From contig SLBZ01000061.1 in NCBI GenBank assembly GCA_007126095.1, forward strand, positions 1-64,000: DNA of 64,000 nucleotides. The letters run 5' to 3'. The stretch comes from Aquisalimonas sp. GTDB lineage: Bacteria > Pseudomonadota > Gammaproteobacteria > Nitrococcales > Aquisalimonadaceae. The translations under genes were made by a program, and so were the position numbers. Shown in pieces: positions 18,019-26,306 of the stretch (the first letter of the stretch is position 1; each line of letters opens with the position of its first letter). The notes under the pieces are model-generated. The model saw only the letters and a program-made list of their open reading frames with translations. It did not search any database and had not been told where the DNA came from.

Positions 18019-18996
18019 ATGAAGACAAAGATCACCGAACTGTTTGGCATTCAGCACCCGATCATCCAGGGCGGCATGCACCACGTCGGCTACGCGGAAC
18101 TCGCCGCGGCGGTCTCCAACGCGGGCGGCCTGGGCATCATCACGGCGCTGACCCAGCCCAGCCCCGAGGCGCTGGCCGAGGAGATCCGCCGCTGCCGCGA
18201 GATGACCGACAAGCCCTTCGGTGTGAACGTGACGTTTCTGCCGTCCGTGAACACCCCGGATTATCCCGGCTACATCAAGGCCATCATCGATGGTGGCGTC
18301 AAAGTGGTGGAGACGGCGGGCAACAACCCGCAGCAGGTGCTGCCGGCGCTGCAGGAAGCCGGCGTTAAGGTCATTCACAAGTGCACCTCCGTGCGGCACG
18401 CCCTGAAGGCCGAGTCCATCGGCTGCGACGCGGCAAGCGTTGACGGCTTCGAGTGCGGCGGCCATCCGGGCGAAGACGATGTGCCGAACTTCATCCTGCT
18501 GCCGCGTGCGGCCGAGGAGCTCACGATCCCGTTCGTGGCCTCCGGCGGCATGGCCAATGGCCGGTCGCTGACGGCGGCGCTGGCCATGGGCGCCGAGGGC
18601 ATGAACATGGGCACGCGCTTCATCGCCACCAAGGAAGCGCCGGTGCACGACAACGTCAAACAGGCCATCGTTGCCGCCAGCGAGCTGGACACGCGACTGG
18701 TCATGCGGCCGCTGCGCAACACCGAGCGTGTGCTCACCAACGACGCCGTAGAGCGGCTGCTGGAGAAGGAGAAACGCCTGGGTGCCGACCTCAAGTTCGA
18801 GGACATCATTGATGAGGTCGCCGGCGTCTATCCACGCATCATGAAAGAGGGCGAGATGGAAGCCGGCGCATGGTCCTGTGGCATGGTTGCCGGGCTGATT
18901 CATGACATCCCCACGGTGAAGGAGCTCATCGACCGCACCATGGCCGAGTCCGAGGACCTGATCCGCCAGCGTCTGGCGGGCATGCTCAGCGATTGA
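18019..18996 (+). CDS. Nitronate monooxygenase / NAD(P)H-dependent flavin oxidoreductase family
   Basis: 325 residues from the ATG at 18019 (GAGGA 6 bp upstream). The N-terminus MKTKITELFGIQHPIIQGGMHHVGYAELAAAVSNAGGLG is typical of the 2-nitropropane dioxygenase/nitronate monooxygenase TIM barrel. FMN-binding segments include VDGFECGGHPGEDD and VASGGMANGRSLTAALAMGAEGMNMGTRF. Members either oxidise nitronates or act as NADH:quinone reductases, and the sequence alone does not separate these. About 170 bp separates it from the cytochrome c' gene, with an ATGCAT repeat near 17850-17887 but no confident promoter. Confidence 0.82.
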   Translation: MKTKITELFGIQHPIIQGGMHHVGYAELAAAVSNAGGLGIITALTQPSPEALAEEIRRCREMTDKPFGVNVTFLPSVNTPDYPGYIKAIIDGGVKVVETAGNNPQQVLPALQEAGVKVIHKCTSVRHALKAESIGCDAASVDGFECGGHPGEDDVPNFILLPRAAEELTIPFVASGGMANGRSLTAALAMGAEGMNMGTRFIATKEAPVHDNVKQAIVAASELDTRLVMRPLRNTERVLTNDAVERLLEKEKRLGADLKFEDIIDEVAGVYPRIMKEGEMEAGAWSCGMVAGLIHDIPTVKELIDRTMAESEDLIRQRLAGMLSD

Positions 18997-19010
18997 GGCC
19001 GTCCGCGCAC

Positions 19011-19712
19011 TCAGTGTGCCGTCAAGCGGGATTGCTTCATTGCCTCCTCGGCGATGACCGACAGCATGAGCCAGCGGGAGATACTGCGTTCCAGGTTGAT
19101 GCGACCGTGGGCGCGGATCTCGCCGCTCTCCATCGCGGGCAGCAGCGCGCGCTGCCCGATCCAGACACGCCCCATGACCCGCACGGTGCTGGCAATGTAG
19201 AGGTCTACTTCGAAGCCGGGGTCTGACTGGCACAGGTCCACATCGTCATCCTCGATCAACAGCCACCACCGGGACATCTCCCGGGGCGCATCGCTGTAAT
19301 CGAACTGGAGCACGGTCCGGCCAGGTGGCAGGCTGGCGGTGTCGATGCGCCGCCGCATGTCCCACATCAACACGCCCGCGTCCCAGTCGGGCCCGTCCGG
19401 TGCGCTCTCCACCCACTGCCGCCCCCACAGCCCCATGGCGATGATGATCGGCGCCAGGGACTCGCCGCGCTCGGTGAGCCGGTAGGCCCCGCGACCATCG
19501 TGGACGATCACGCCGGCACGCATGAGCTCCCGCAGACGCTGAGCGAGGAGTGGGCGCGACATGAGCGGCACACCCCGGTGGATCTCGTTGAAGCCGGATG
19601 AGCCGCTGATGAACTCCCGCATGATCAGCGGCGTCCAGCGCGTGGCAAGAATCTCCGACGCCTTGGCGACGGGACAGAACTGCCCGTAACCCTGTTGCGT
19701 GGACATGGTCAT
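19011..19712 (-). CDS. HxlR-family regulator with C-terminal SCP2-like domain
   Basis: 233 residues. The N-terminal winged helix (about residues 10-105) has FCPVAKASEILATRWTPLIMREFISGSSGFNEIHRGVPLMSRPLLAQRLREL, the HxlR signature including the conserved Cys. The C-terminal half (DFEVDLYIAS... MESGEIRAHGRINLERSISRWL) resembles a sterol-carrier/SCP2-type ligand pocket often fused to such regulators. It probably represses or senses a hydrophobic ligand. It is divergent from a deleted methyltransferase gene, and an inverted repeat between them (19765-19785) is the likely binding site. Confidence 0.82.
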   Translation of the reverse strand: MTMSTQQGYGQFCPVAKASEILATRWTPLIMREFISGSSGFNEIHRGVPLMSRPLLAQRLRELMRAGVIVHDGRGAYRLTERGESLAPIIIAMGLWGRQWVESAPDGPDWDAGVLMWDMRRRIDTASLPPGRTVLQFDYSDAPREMSRWWLLIEDDDVDLCQSDPGFEVDLYIASTVRVMGRVWIGQRALLPAMESGEIRAHGRINLERSISRWLMLSVIAEEAMKQSRLTAH

Positions 19713-19764
19713 CCCTCCTCTTTAGCAGTGCATGTTCAGTCTGCATGCGCGCCGGCATCGCCGT

Positions 19765-19785
19765 CCGGTTCAGTTTCTGAACTGG
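19765..19785. promoter_or_regulatory. Inverted repeat, candidate HxlR operator
   Basis: CCGGTTCAG (19765-19773), three T, then CTGAACTGG (19777-19785): a near-perfect 9-bp inverted repeat 50 bp upstream of the HxlR start, within the divergent intergenic region. Confidence 0.5.
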
Positions 19786-19861
19786 CGGGGCGCGGGCGGT
19801 TTCCTGATGCTGGCTCTGTGGCGCGCCCAAGCGTCCGGAGCATCGATCAAGGAGGTATGCC

Positions 19862-20209
19862 ATGAACATAGCAGCACATCCCGAGACTGGCGCGATCCGC
19901 CCCCACAACGCCGGCCCGTCGGCGGTCTGGTCCAGTGGCGGCGCGGCATATGACGAGATCAGCCGCGGCATCCTCGATGCCATCGAACACACCATCAACC
20001 GCCTCCGTCCCGCAGCGGACATGCGCATCCTCGACGTGGCCTCGGGGACCGGCTGGGCGGCACGCCGGGAGCGGCTGCAGGCGTTGCTCGGCGACGCCTT
20101 CGACGTGCGTGTTGAAGAGGGCACGTCCTATTACCGCGAGCCCAGCGGCGCGGCCGCCTGGCACACCTTTGCCCAGGGCTACGGCCCGGTCCACGGCGTG
20201 CGCCGCTGA
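19862..20209 (+). pseudogene. Internally deleted class I SAM methyltransferase remnant
   Basis: The 115-residue open frame keeps the N-terminus of a class I methyltransferase with motif I (MRILDVASGTGWAAR), then jumps straight into a C-terminal segment (ERLQALLGDAFDVRVEEGTSYYREPSGAAAWHTFAQGYGPVHGV). The full-length homologue at 57179-58018 in this window has the same two segments (VLDVATGTGWTAR and HVRDLLGDDFDLWFEPG... WSWYARGFGPI) separated by about 110 residues carrying motifs II-IV. Thus the middle of the catalytic domain is lost by an apparently in-frame deletion, and the last C-terminal part is missing too. It still has a strong AGGAGG site 6 bp before the ATG. Confidence 0.75.
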
Positions 20210-20235
20210 CGCCACCTGACAGAGGAGGAACGGAG

Positions 20236-20790
20236 ATGCGTTACCTTGAACCGAAGAAGAACGCCCGACGGCCGTGGGCCGTCGCCACAGCGCTGGGGTT
20301 GACCGCGCTGCTGACCGCCGGCATCGCACAGGCTGAACCGGAGCCCATCGCCGCGGAACCGCTCATGGAGCGAAACGCGTTCCGCAGTGACGTCTCCATC
20401 GAGATCACCCAGCAGCTGGACGGCCTGCCGGAGCAGCGTGTCACCCATGGCGATGCGTCCCACGTGACAGTGGTCCGCTTCACCATCCAGCCGGGAGCCG
20501 TGTTCCCCTGGCACACCCATCCCGGAACGGTGCTGGTGAACATCACGGAGGGTGAGTTCGTGTTCGTGTTCGCGGAGGACTGTGAACCCCGTGCGTACGG
20601 GCCCGGTGACGTGGTGGTGGATCCGGGGGATACCGTCCACACCTCGTACAACCCCAGCGACGATGAAGAGACCGTGGTCATGGCCGTGCTGATCGGCGCC
20701 CCCGCCGAGGGCCCGCTGACCATCCATGTGGACCATGACGAGGGTGTCGCTCTGGACGAGGAGTGCGGCATTGAGCGCAACGGCATGTGA
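20236..20790 (+). CDS. Secreted cupin-domain protein
   Basis: 184 residues with an N-terminal signal peptide (PWAVATALGLTALLTAGIAQAEP). A single cupin barrel follows, whose metal motif is PWHTHPGTVLVNITEGEFVFV (His pair near residues 95-97), with the second motif in GDVVVDPGDTVHTSYNPSD. A strong AGAGGAGGAACGGAG site precedes the ATG. Family members range from metal-binding stress proteins to small-molecule isomerases; no enzyme activity can be assigned. It lies 26 bp after the methyltransferase remnant and converges with the antiporter cluster. Confidence 0.8.
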   Translation: MRYLEPKKNARRPWAVATALGLTALLTAGIAQAEPEPIAAEPLMERNAFRSDVSIEITQQLDGLPEQRVTHGDASHVTVVRFTIQPGAVFPWHTHPGTVLVNITEGEFVFVFAEDCEPRAYGPGDVVVDPGDTVHTSYNPSDDEETVVMAVLIGAPAEGPLTIHVDHDEGVALDEECGIERNGM

Positions 20791-20797
20791 AGTGAAG

Positions 20798-20834
20798 CGG
20801 CCGGGTACGGTCTCGCTCTTGCCGTGCCCGGCCG
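20798..20834. terminator. Bidirectional hairpin between convergent genes
   Basis: Arms CGGCCGGGTACGG (20798-20810) and CCGTGCCCGGCCG (about 20822-20834) pair along 13 bp with one G-U. It sits exactly between the convergent cupin and antiporter stop codons. There is no T tract, so efficiency is uncertain. Confidence 0.6.
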
Positions 20835-20837
20835 TGG

Positions 20838-23800
20838 CTAGAGAAGCGGCATCAGCATTACGGCCAGGAACAGTGCAGTGATCATGAAGATCAGGCGCCC
20901 GACGACCGACCACTGCTGCATTTCGCGCTCGAGACTGGAGAGGCCAAGCACGGCAGGGGTTGTCCAGCTGGACGGGCTCAGACGCGCCATCAGGTCCGGG
21001 AGCGGGGGGCGGGGCTGCCGCGGTCGGTGCCCCTTCAGCACCAGGGCGGCGATGCCGAGGCCGAGCAGTATTGGCCACGTCGCACCGATGAGGCCCGGCA
21101 CGGTCCAGGCGTCATGGGAAACGTCCTCACCACGGAACCACGACCATGGCAGTAGCGTGGCGGCGAGAACCAGTGTCAGCCACAGCAGCACCGGCGCCCA
21201 TGGTTGGTCTTTGCCGTGCGCAGGCTCCGTGATCCGTGTACACCAGAGAAACCGAAGCATCAGCAGGGTCGTGGCGATGGCGGCGACGTAGAGCGATGGA
21301 GACAACCAGTGCGTCAGCGCGCTGAGTTCCGTTGCTGCATCCAGTGCTGCCTTGCTGAGTGCGCCGCTGGTCAGCGGTGCCCCGGCGAGTGCCAGAGCGG
21401 GTAGCCACAACCCGCCCCACACCAGTCGTCGCGCCTGTCCGCCGGCGGCGTCGAGAATGCCTGTGCCCAGGAACAGTGCGCCCTTGTTGAGCCCGTGGTG
21501 CATGACGAGGATCGCCATCGCCGTGTAGGCGGTTGGCGCCGCCTCTGCATGCGTCAGCGCGATGCCGGCCATGATCACCAACAGGCCCATCTGACTGACA
21601 CTCGACCAGGCCAGCACCGTTTTCGCGCGCCGCGCCGCCGTTCCTCGCGCTGCACCGTACAGGGCCGTGACCAGGCCCAGCAGAACAAGCATCAGCCCGG
21701 GTTCCGGCAGCTGACCGGCCACGGGCTCGCTGATGCGCCACCAACCAAGCGCTCCCGCCTTGATCATGACCCCGCTGAGCACTGCGCTCGCCGCAACGGG
21801 TGCCACCGGGTGAGCCAGAGGCAGCCACGCGTGCAACCCGAATACGCCGAGCTTCATGGCGAAGCCGAAGGCCAGCAGCCCCGCTGCCAGCGGAATGACC
21901 GTCATCGGTGCCGAGAAGTCGGGGAGAACACCTCCGGGCGTGTGCGCCATGAGGATCGCGACGGCCATCATCATGGCCACCTCACCCAGCATCATCATCG
22001 CCAGATAGACCCGCCCCGCGGCGCGGGCCTGCTGCTGTCGGGAGTGGACGATCAGCCCGTAGGAGGCGAACGTCATGGTCGCCATGCCCACGTAGAACGT
22101 CAGCAGATCCTGCGCGTGGATCAGCGTCAGGTTGCCGGCAAGCGCGCCCAGCCATGCCAATGCGAACACCGGGTGACGGCCCGGCCTGTCACCCGTGTAC
22201 ACAGCGAACCAGCCCGCGACGCCCCAGAGCAAGGATGCCGCGACCAGGAACAGCCGGGTGACGGCGTCCATGCCGACGCTTGCGATCTGAACGGCGTCGG
22301 GGGTGAGCAAAGCGCTCAGCAGGGCAGGCACCGGGGCCAGGGGCGGCGCCCATGCCAGGGCGCGACGGTGCAGTGTTGCCAGCATGCAAAGCAAGGGGGC
22401 GGTGAGGCCGGCCACGAAGAGCGTCATGGCCGCAGTGTCGCCGGTGACACTGGCCATCACTGTGTCCGGAGACGTGAGCGCGAGCGGCCACGCAATACCG
22501 GCAGCCACCGCGCCCAGAGCGAGCAATAGCGCCGTGCAGGCCAGCGCCAGCGGAGGCTTCGCGGCCTCACGCTCGACAGCGCTACGGGGGCGAACCGCCA
22601 CGTCGATCATGCGGAACAGGTAGGTGGCCGTGAGCAGGGTGCCTGCCAGGATCACCGCGATCCAGACCCAGGCCTGTTCGACGATGGCGGCCTGCAGCAA
22701 CCAGAGTTTACCGGTGAACCCACCCGTTGGGGGCAGGCCGATCAGTGAGGCAGATGCCACGGCCATGGCAATCCATGCGATCCGCAGCCCCGACTGGGGC
22801 GTGCCGAGCCCTGCCATGGCATCGCTGCCGCGCGCCTTGATCACGCAGCCCGCACCAAGAAAAAGCGCCGCCTTGGCAAGACTGTGCGCGACCATGAGCA
22901 GCACGGCACCGTTCCACGCGAGTTCGCCGGAGGCCGTTGCCGCCAGCGGGAAGACCAGCATGCCGAATCCCACCTGCGACACCGTGGAGTAGGCAATGAG
23001 CATCTTGAGGCGACGCTGCAGAAGCGCCTGCGTACCACCCCAGATGACCGCGCCGGCACCAAGAATACCCAACAGCGAGGCCGCACCGGTTTCAAGAAAA
23101 TCGGACAACGGCCCGAACCACAGACGAATCAGCAGGTAGTAGGACGCCGCAACGACCACGGCCGACAGGGCGGCGCTGACCACCGTGGGCGCGCGGCCGT
23201 GCGCTTTCGGCAACCAGAAGTGAAGCGGGAACACGGCGCTCTTGAGTAGCAGTCCTACGGTGACGAAGGCGACTGCGACGGCCGTCGCCGGCTCCACGGC
23301 GATCTGCGCGCCCAGGAGTTCCAGATCGAGCACGCCGTATTGCCCATAGAACAGGGCGACACCCATCAAGTAGATCGATGAGCCCAGCACCATGGCGAGC
23401 AGATAACGCCACGCTGCCCCCAGCGCATCCTCTCCGGCAAGGGCGATCAGCCCGACGGCGGCGAGCGTCAGGAATTCCAGCGCCACGAACAGGTTGAACA
23501 GGTCGGCTGACAGGAACAGTGCATTGATCCCCGCCAGCAGGAACAGCCATAACGGCCAGAACAAAGGTGCCCGTTCGTCTTCCACGCGACGGAAGACCGC
23601 GGCGATGGTGCCGATACCCGTGGACAGTAGCAGCATCAGCGCGGCCAGCCCGTCGACGACCCACACGATCCCAAGCGGCGCTCCCCATCCGGCGAGCTCG
23701 TGCCGCACGGTGCCGTCCACCATCACGCTGACGGCGAGCACCAGCGCCGCGAGCAGCGTGATGCAACCGCTGCCCACGCCCAGTGCCGCGCCGAAGCGCG

Positions 23801-23876
23801 GCGCAATGAACGCGCCAACGGCCGCGGCCAGGGGCAGACAGGCGAGTACCACCATGGCCCACTCGACGGTGGTCAT
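20838..23876 (-). CDS. Fused double antiporter-like subunit (MrpD/MbhH-like plus HyfB/NuoL-like)
   Basis: 1012 residues, about twice a normal MrpD. The first half (about 1-500) is a proton-conducting transporter subunit like MrpD/MbhH, with the conserved Lys/Glu membrane motifs LFVALEFLTLAAVGLIAL and LLKSAVFPLHFWLPKAHGRAPTVVSAALSAVVV. The second half (about 520-900) is another such module resembling HyfB/HycC or NuoL, with MKLGVFGLHAWLPLAHPVAPVAASAVLSGVMIKAGALG. A final helix ends the protein. Each module should translocate H+ or Na+. The gene overlaps mnhC by 4 bp (ATGA) and is the last of the cluster. The fusion of two antiporter modules is unusual. Confidence 0.85.
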   Translation of the reverse strand: MTTVEWAMVVLACLPLAAAVGAFIAPRFGAALGVGSGCITLLAALVLAVSVMVDGTVRHELAGWGAPLGIVWVVDGLAALMLLLSTGIGTIAAVFRRVEDERAPLFWPLWLFLLAGINALFLSADLFNLFVALEFLTLAAVGLIALAGEDALGAAWRYLLAMVLGSSIYLMGVALFYGQYGVLDLELLGAQIAVEPATAVAVAFVTVGLLLKSAVFPLHFWLPKAHGRAPTVVSAALSAVVVAASYYLLIRLWFGPLSDFLETGAASLLGILGAGAVIWGGTQALLQRRLKMLIAYSTVSQVGFGMLVFPLAATASGELAWNGAVLLMVAHSLAKAALFLGAGCVIKARGSDAMAGLGTPQSGLRIAWIAMAVASASLIGLPPTGGFTGKLWLLQAAIVEQAWVWIAVILAGTLLTATYLFRMIDVAVRPRSAVEREAAKPPLALACTALLLALGAVAAGIAWPLALTSPDTVMASVTGDTAAMTLFVAGLTAPLLCMLATLHRRALAWAPPLAPVPALLSALLTPDAVQIASVGMDAVTRLFLVAASLLWGVAGWFAVYTGDRPGRHPVFALAWLGALAGNLTLIHAQDLLTFYVGMATMTFASYGLIVHSRQQQARAAGRVYLAMMMLGEVAMMMAVAILMAHTPGGVLPDFSAPMTVIPLAAGLLAFGFAMKLGVFGLHAWLPLAHPVAPVAASAVLSGVMIKAGALGWWRISEPVAGQLPEPGLMLVLLGLVTALYGAARGTAARRAKTVLAWSSVSQMGLLVIMAGIALTHAEAAPTAYTAMAILVMHHGLNKGALFLGTGILDAAGGQARRLVWGGLWLPALALAGAPLTSGALSKAALDAATELSALTHWLSPSLYVAAIATTLLMLRFLWCTRITEPAHGKDQPWAPVLLWLTLVLAATLLPWSWFRGEDVSHDAWTVPGLIGATWPILLGLGIAALVLKGHRPRQPRPPLPDLMARLSPSSWTTPAVLGLSSLEREMQQWSVVGRLIFMITALFLAVMLMPLL

Positions 23877-24166
23877 TGATCACCCTCCGGGCGGCCGCGG
23901 GCGGTGTCCGAGCCGCCGGGCGAGAGGCGAATCAACAGGGCCAGGGCCACTGCCGTGGTGCTCACGGTAACCACGAGGCCGGTCAGCACGATGGCGTGAG
24001 GAACCGGGTCCACCGGATCTGTGAGGTCCGCGACGGTCACCAGCAGCAGAAACACCGCGGAGGTCAGGACGTTCAGCGACAGCAGTTTGCGCAGCATGTG
24101 CGTGGATGCAAACAGGCCGTGGAGCCCAAGGACGAACAGTGCGCAGGCGAGGATCGCATAGAACAT
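23873..24166 (-). CDS. mnhC: MrpC/MnhC-like (NuoK-like) antiporter subunit
   Basis: 97 residues, three membrane helices, NuoK/MrpC family. The sequence MFYAILACALFVLGLHGLFASTHMLRKLLSLNVLTSAVFLLLV and DPVPHAIVLTGLVVTVSTTAVALALLIRL contains the conserved PHAIVLTGLVV segment of MnhC/MbhG. It overlaps the following large subunit by 4 bp and starts 2 bp after the preceding gene stop, so it is translationally coupled in the operon. It is part of the membrane antiporter complex. Confidence 0.88.
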   Translation of the reverse strand: MFYAILACALFVLGLHGLFASTHMLRKLLSLNVLTSAVFLLLVTVADLTDPVDPVPHAIVLTGLVVTVSTTAVALALLIRLSPGGSDTARGRPEGDQ

Positions 24167-24168
24167 GG

Positions 24169-25107
24169 TCAGTCCTCGGCCTCCCAGTGATCCGGCGGGC
24201 GACCACAGAGGTAGACCGCGAACATGAGCAGCGCGATGGACAGCGCTGCACTGATCTCGAGAGCGAGGATCAAGGGGGCGGCCAGTGCGGGCGGATAGGC
24301 GAAAAAGGTGCCAGCCAGGGCGGCCATGGCGACGGCCACCGCCAGCATGGCGACCAGGCCAAGTGAGAGCAGCCAGCGCCAGGGTCCCTGTTCTTCGCCG
24401 GTCAGCCAGGGGCGTGCGCCGGCGAGCACCATGAGTATGCCTCCCGCGCCCATGACGGCCCCGGCCTGGAACGCACCGCCGGGGGCGTGGCTGCCCCGCC
24501 AGAGCAGATAGGTGGCGGCGAGCACGAATACCGGAAACAGTGCACGCCCCAGGGCCGGGAGGGCCGGTGACGGCATCTTCGGGACGATGGGGCTGGGTGC
24601 CGGGCCAAGAGACCAGATTGCCACCACACCGACCAGCAGCACGCCGATCTCCAGCAACGTGTCGAACGAGCGGAAGTTCAGGAGTACCGCGGTCACCGGG
24701 TTGTCGACACCGGACTGCCCCAGTGTCCGTGCCACGTCCACTCCCAGGCCCGGAGCCGGGAGCTGCCAGGCCGTCAGGCCGAGCACCAGTGCCGTGACAG
24801 CAGCAAACGGCAGCCAGAACACGAGCTCGGCGGGATGGCGCCAGTGCAGCCGCCCTGCATCGGAACCATCCTTCAGGCGCGCCAGCGCTGACAGCAGCAG
24901 CGCACCCGTGGCGCCAGCGCCGATGGCCGCTTCTGCGAGGGCGATGTCCGGAGCCTCCAGGCGCACCCAGATCAGCGCCATGACCAGCCCGAACACCATG
25001 TAACTCACGACGGAACGGAACAGGCCCGGCGCATGCATGGCCTGCCACGCCAGCCAGAGCAGCGCCAGCCCCAGGAGCCCGTCGAAGGTGTGCGCCAGCC
25101 AGTCCAT
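24169..25107 (-). CDS. Fused MbhD/MbhE-like and MnhB-like antiporter subunit
   Basis: 312 residues with about nine helices. The N-terminal part (VVSYMVFGLVMALIWVRLEAPDIALAEAAIGAGATGALLL) is the DUF4040/MbhD domain normally found at the C-terminus of MrpA. The middle (VDNPVTAVLLNFRSFDTLLEIGVLLVGVVAIWSL) is MbhE-like. The C-terminal half (YLLWRGSHAPGGAFQAGAVMGAGGILMVLAGARPWL) is the MnhB domain. Thus three Mrp/Mbh modules are in one polypeptide. It overlaps mnhG by one base and is followed by mnhC. Confidence 0.85.
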   Translation of the reverse strand: MDWLAHTFDGLLGLALLWLAWQAMHAPGLFRSVVSYMVFGLVMALIWVRLEAPDIALAEAAIGAGATGALLLSALARLKDGSDAGRLHWRHPAELVFWLPFAAVTALVLGLTAWQLPAPGLGVDVARTLGQSGVDNPVTAVLLNFRSFDTLLEIGVLLVGVVAIWSLGPAPSPIVPKMPSPALPALGRALFPVFVLAATYLLWRGSHAPGGAFQAGAVMGAGGILMVLAGARPWLTGEEQGPWRWLLSLGLVAMLAVAVAMAALAGTFFAYPPALAAPLILALEISAALSIALLMFAVYLCGRPPDHWEAED

Positions 25108-25406
25108 TACAGGCCGTGGGGTTTGACGCCGCGAGCGAGTGCCGTGCGCGCGATGAGCCCGGCCCCCGTGGCTGATGCGATCAGCATGAGAACCCAGATC
25201 ATCAGCAGCTTCAGCGTGACCAGCACGCTGCCGGACTGCAGCCCGAGGCCGAGACAGACCAGCCCGAGGCCGACGTTGTCGCCCTTGGCCAGTGCGTGCA
25301 GGCGGCTGTAGGTGTCCGGTAGACGCAGCAGGCCGAGCGTGCCGAACAGAAAAAAGGGCACCCCGGCGACGACCAGCGCCGCCCCGATTACGCCAACCAC
25401 GGTCAT
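25107..25406 (-). CDS. mnhG: MrpG/MnhG antiporter subunit
   Basis: 99 residues with three membrane helices. LFGTLGLLRLPDTYSRLHALAKGDNVGLGLVCLGL is the MnhG/PhaG family signature (LRLPD-YSRLHA). It is a small subunit needed for assembly or activity of Mrp-type complexes. It overlaps mnhF by 4 bp upstream. Confidence 0.9.
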   Translation of the reverse strand: MTVVGVIGAALVVAGVPFFLFGTLGLLRLPDTYSRLHALAKGDNVGLGLVCLGLGLQSGSVLVTLKLLMIWVLMLIASATGAGLIARTALARGVKPHGL

Positions 25407-25702
25407 CGGTTCCCCCCGTCGTGGTCGTCCGTGTCGGTGGTGGGCTTCAGTGCCGACCAGGCCCGGCTGACGAAGGTCACCACCGCCAGTGCCGAGAGCA
25501 GGGCGAAGACCAGCGCCACGTCGACCAGTGGTGGCCGGTCGGTGGCAAAGGCCAGCAGCAGCATGATCACCACCGCGGAGGTGGAGAACATCTCCGCGGC
25601 CAGCATGCGGTCGGCGGGATGTGGCCCGCTGAGAATGCGGACAAGGCCGACCGTGGTGTTCAGCAGGAGCACTACGGCCAGGATCAGGAACAGCTCATTC
25701 AT
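25403..25702 (-). CDS. mnhF: MrpF/MnhF antiporter subunit
   Basis: 99 residues from ATG 25702. The sequence NTTVGLVRILSGPHPADRMLAAEMFSTSAVVIMLLLAFATDRPPLVDVALVFALLSALAVVTFVSRAW has the MnhF family motif R-GPHPADRMLA and a conserved Asp in the DVALVFALL helix. Three membrane helices. The start overlaps mnhE by 8 bp. An upstream extension without a ribosome binding site was rejected. Confidence 0.9.
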   Translation of the reverse strand: MNELFLILAVVLLLNTTVGLVRILSGPHPADRMLAAEMFSTSAVVIMLLLAFATDRPPLVDVALVFALLSALAVVTFVSRAWSALKPTTDTDDHDGGNR

Positions 25703-26270
25703 CGGCATCCACCTGTTGCTGCAGCATCCCCGCGATGACGCTCTCCAGCCGGCTGACGTTGGCGACGGCCAAGCGGGAGTCACCAATGGTGTGCATGGTC
25801 ATGGCGTCGTCCGTAATGCGCACGCACAACGTGCCCGGCATGAGATTGATGATGTTCGCGAGGAAGATGCGGCCGCCGTTCGGCGGCAGGCGCCAGACGT
25901 AATCAACCAGTGCCGGAGTGAGCCGTTGGCGCGGATTCAGCGTGCGCCAGGCCGTGTCCAGTGCGCCCTGGACCGACAGCTGCAGAAACAGCCACGAGAA
26001 CCGCAGCAATCCTGCGGGGCTGAGGCGCCACCGATGACTCGGTTCGAAGGGGTTGAACAGCGCCGCCACGGCAATGGCCGGCAAGCCCCAGAGCCAGGAC
26101 CCGGGGTCACCCCGCGTCAGCAGCAACCAGATCAGAGCGTAGAAGGCCAGGCGCAATGCGAGGCCGGAACCGCGCTTCTGGGAACGGAGCCAGCCGTTCA
26201 GTCCTGCCCGTTGAATGACCGCCCCCGGTGTGTTTGCTGGTTGATCAAGCCCATGTGTCGGGGCAACCAT
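25695..26270 (-). CDS. mnhE: MrpE/MnhE antiporter subunit
   Basis: 191 residues. After a 35-residue N-terminal extension, helices carry RLAFYALIWLLLTRGDPGSWLWGLPAIAVAALF. The conserved TLNPRQRLTPALVDYVWRLPPNGGRIFLANIINLMPGTLCVRI follows, including the typical NLMPGT motif of MnhE. It is the first gene of the cluster, giving the order E-F-G-(MbhD/E-B)-C-(D+). That order equals the archaeal mbhA-H order. Function: structural subunit of a multisubunit Na+(or K+)/H+ antiporter in the inner membrane. Confidence 0.88.
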   Translation of the reverse strand: MVAPTHGLDQPANTPGAVIQRAGLNGWLRSQKRGSGLALRLAFYALIWLLLTRGDPGSWLWGLPAIAVAALFNPFEPSHRWRLSPAGLLRFSWLFLQLSVQGALDTAWRTLNPRQRLTPALVDYVWRLPPNGGRIFLANIINLMPGTLCVRITDDAMTMHTIGDSRLAVANVSRLESVIAGMLQQQVDADE

Positions 26271-26306
26271 ACCGAATGCCGCACGGCGCGCAAAGGCCGT
26301 GCGCCG

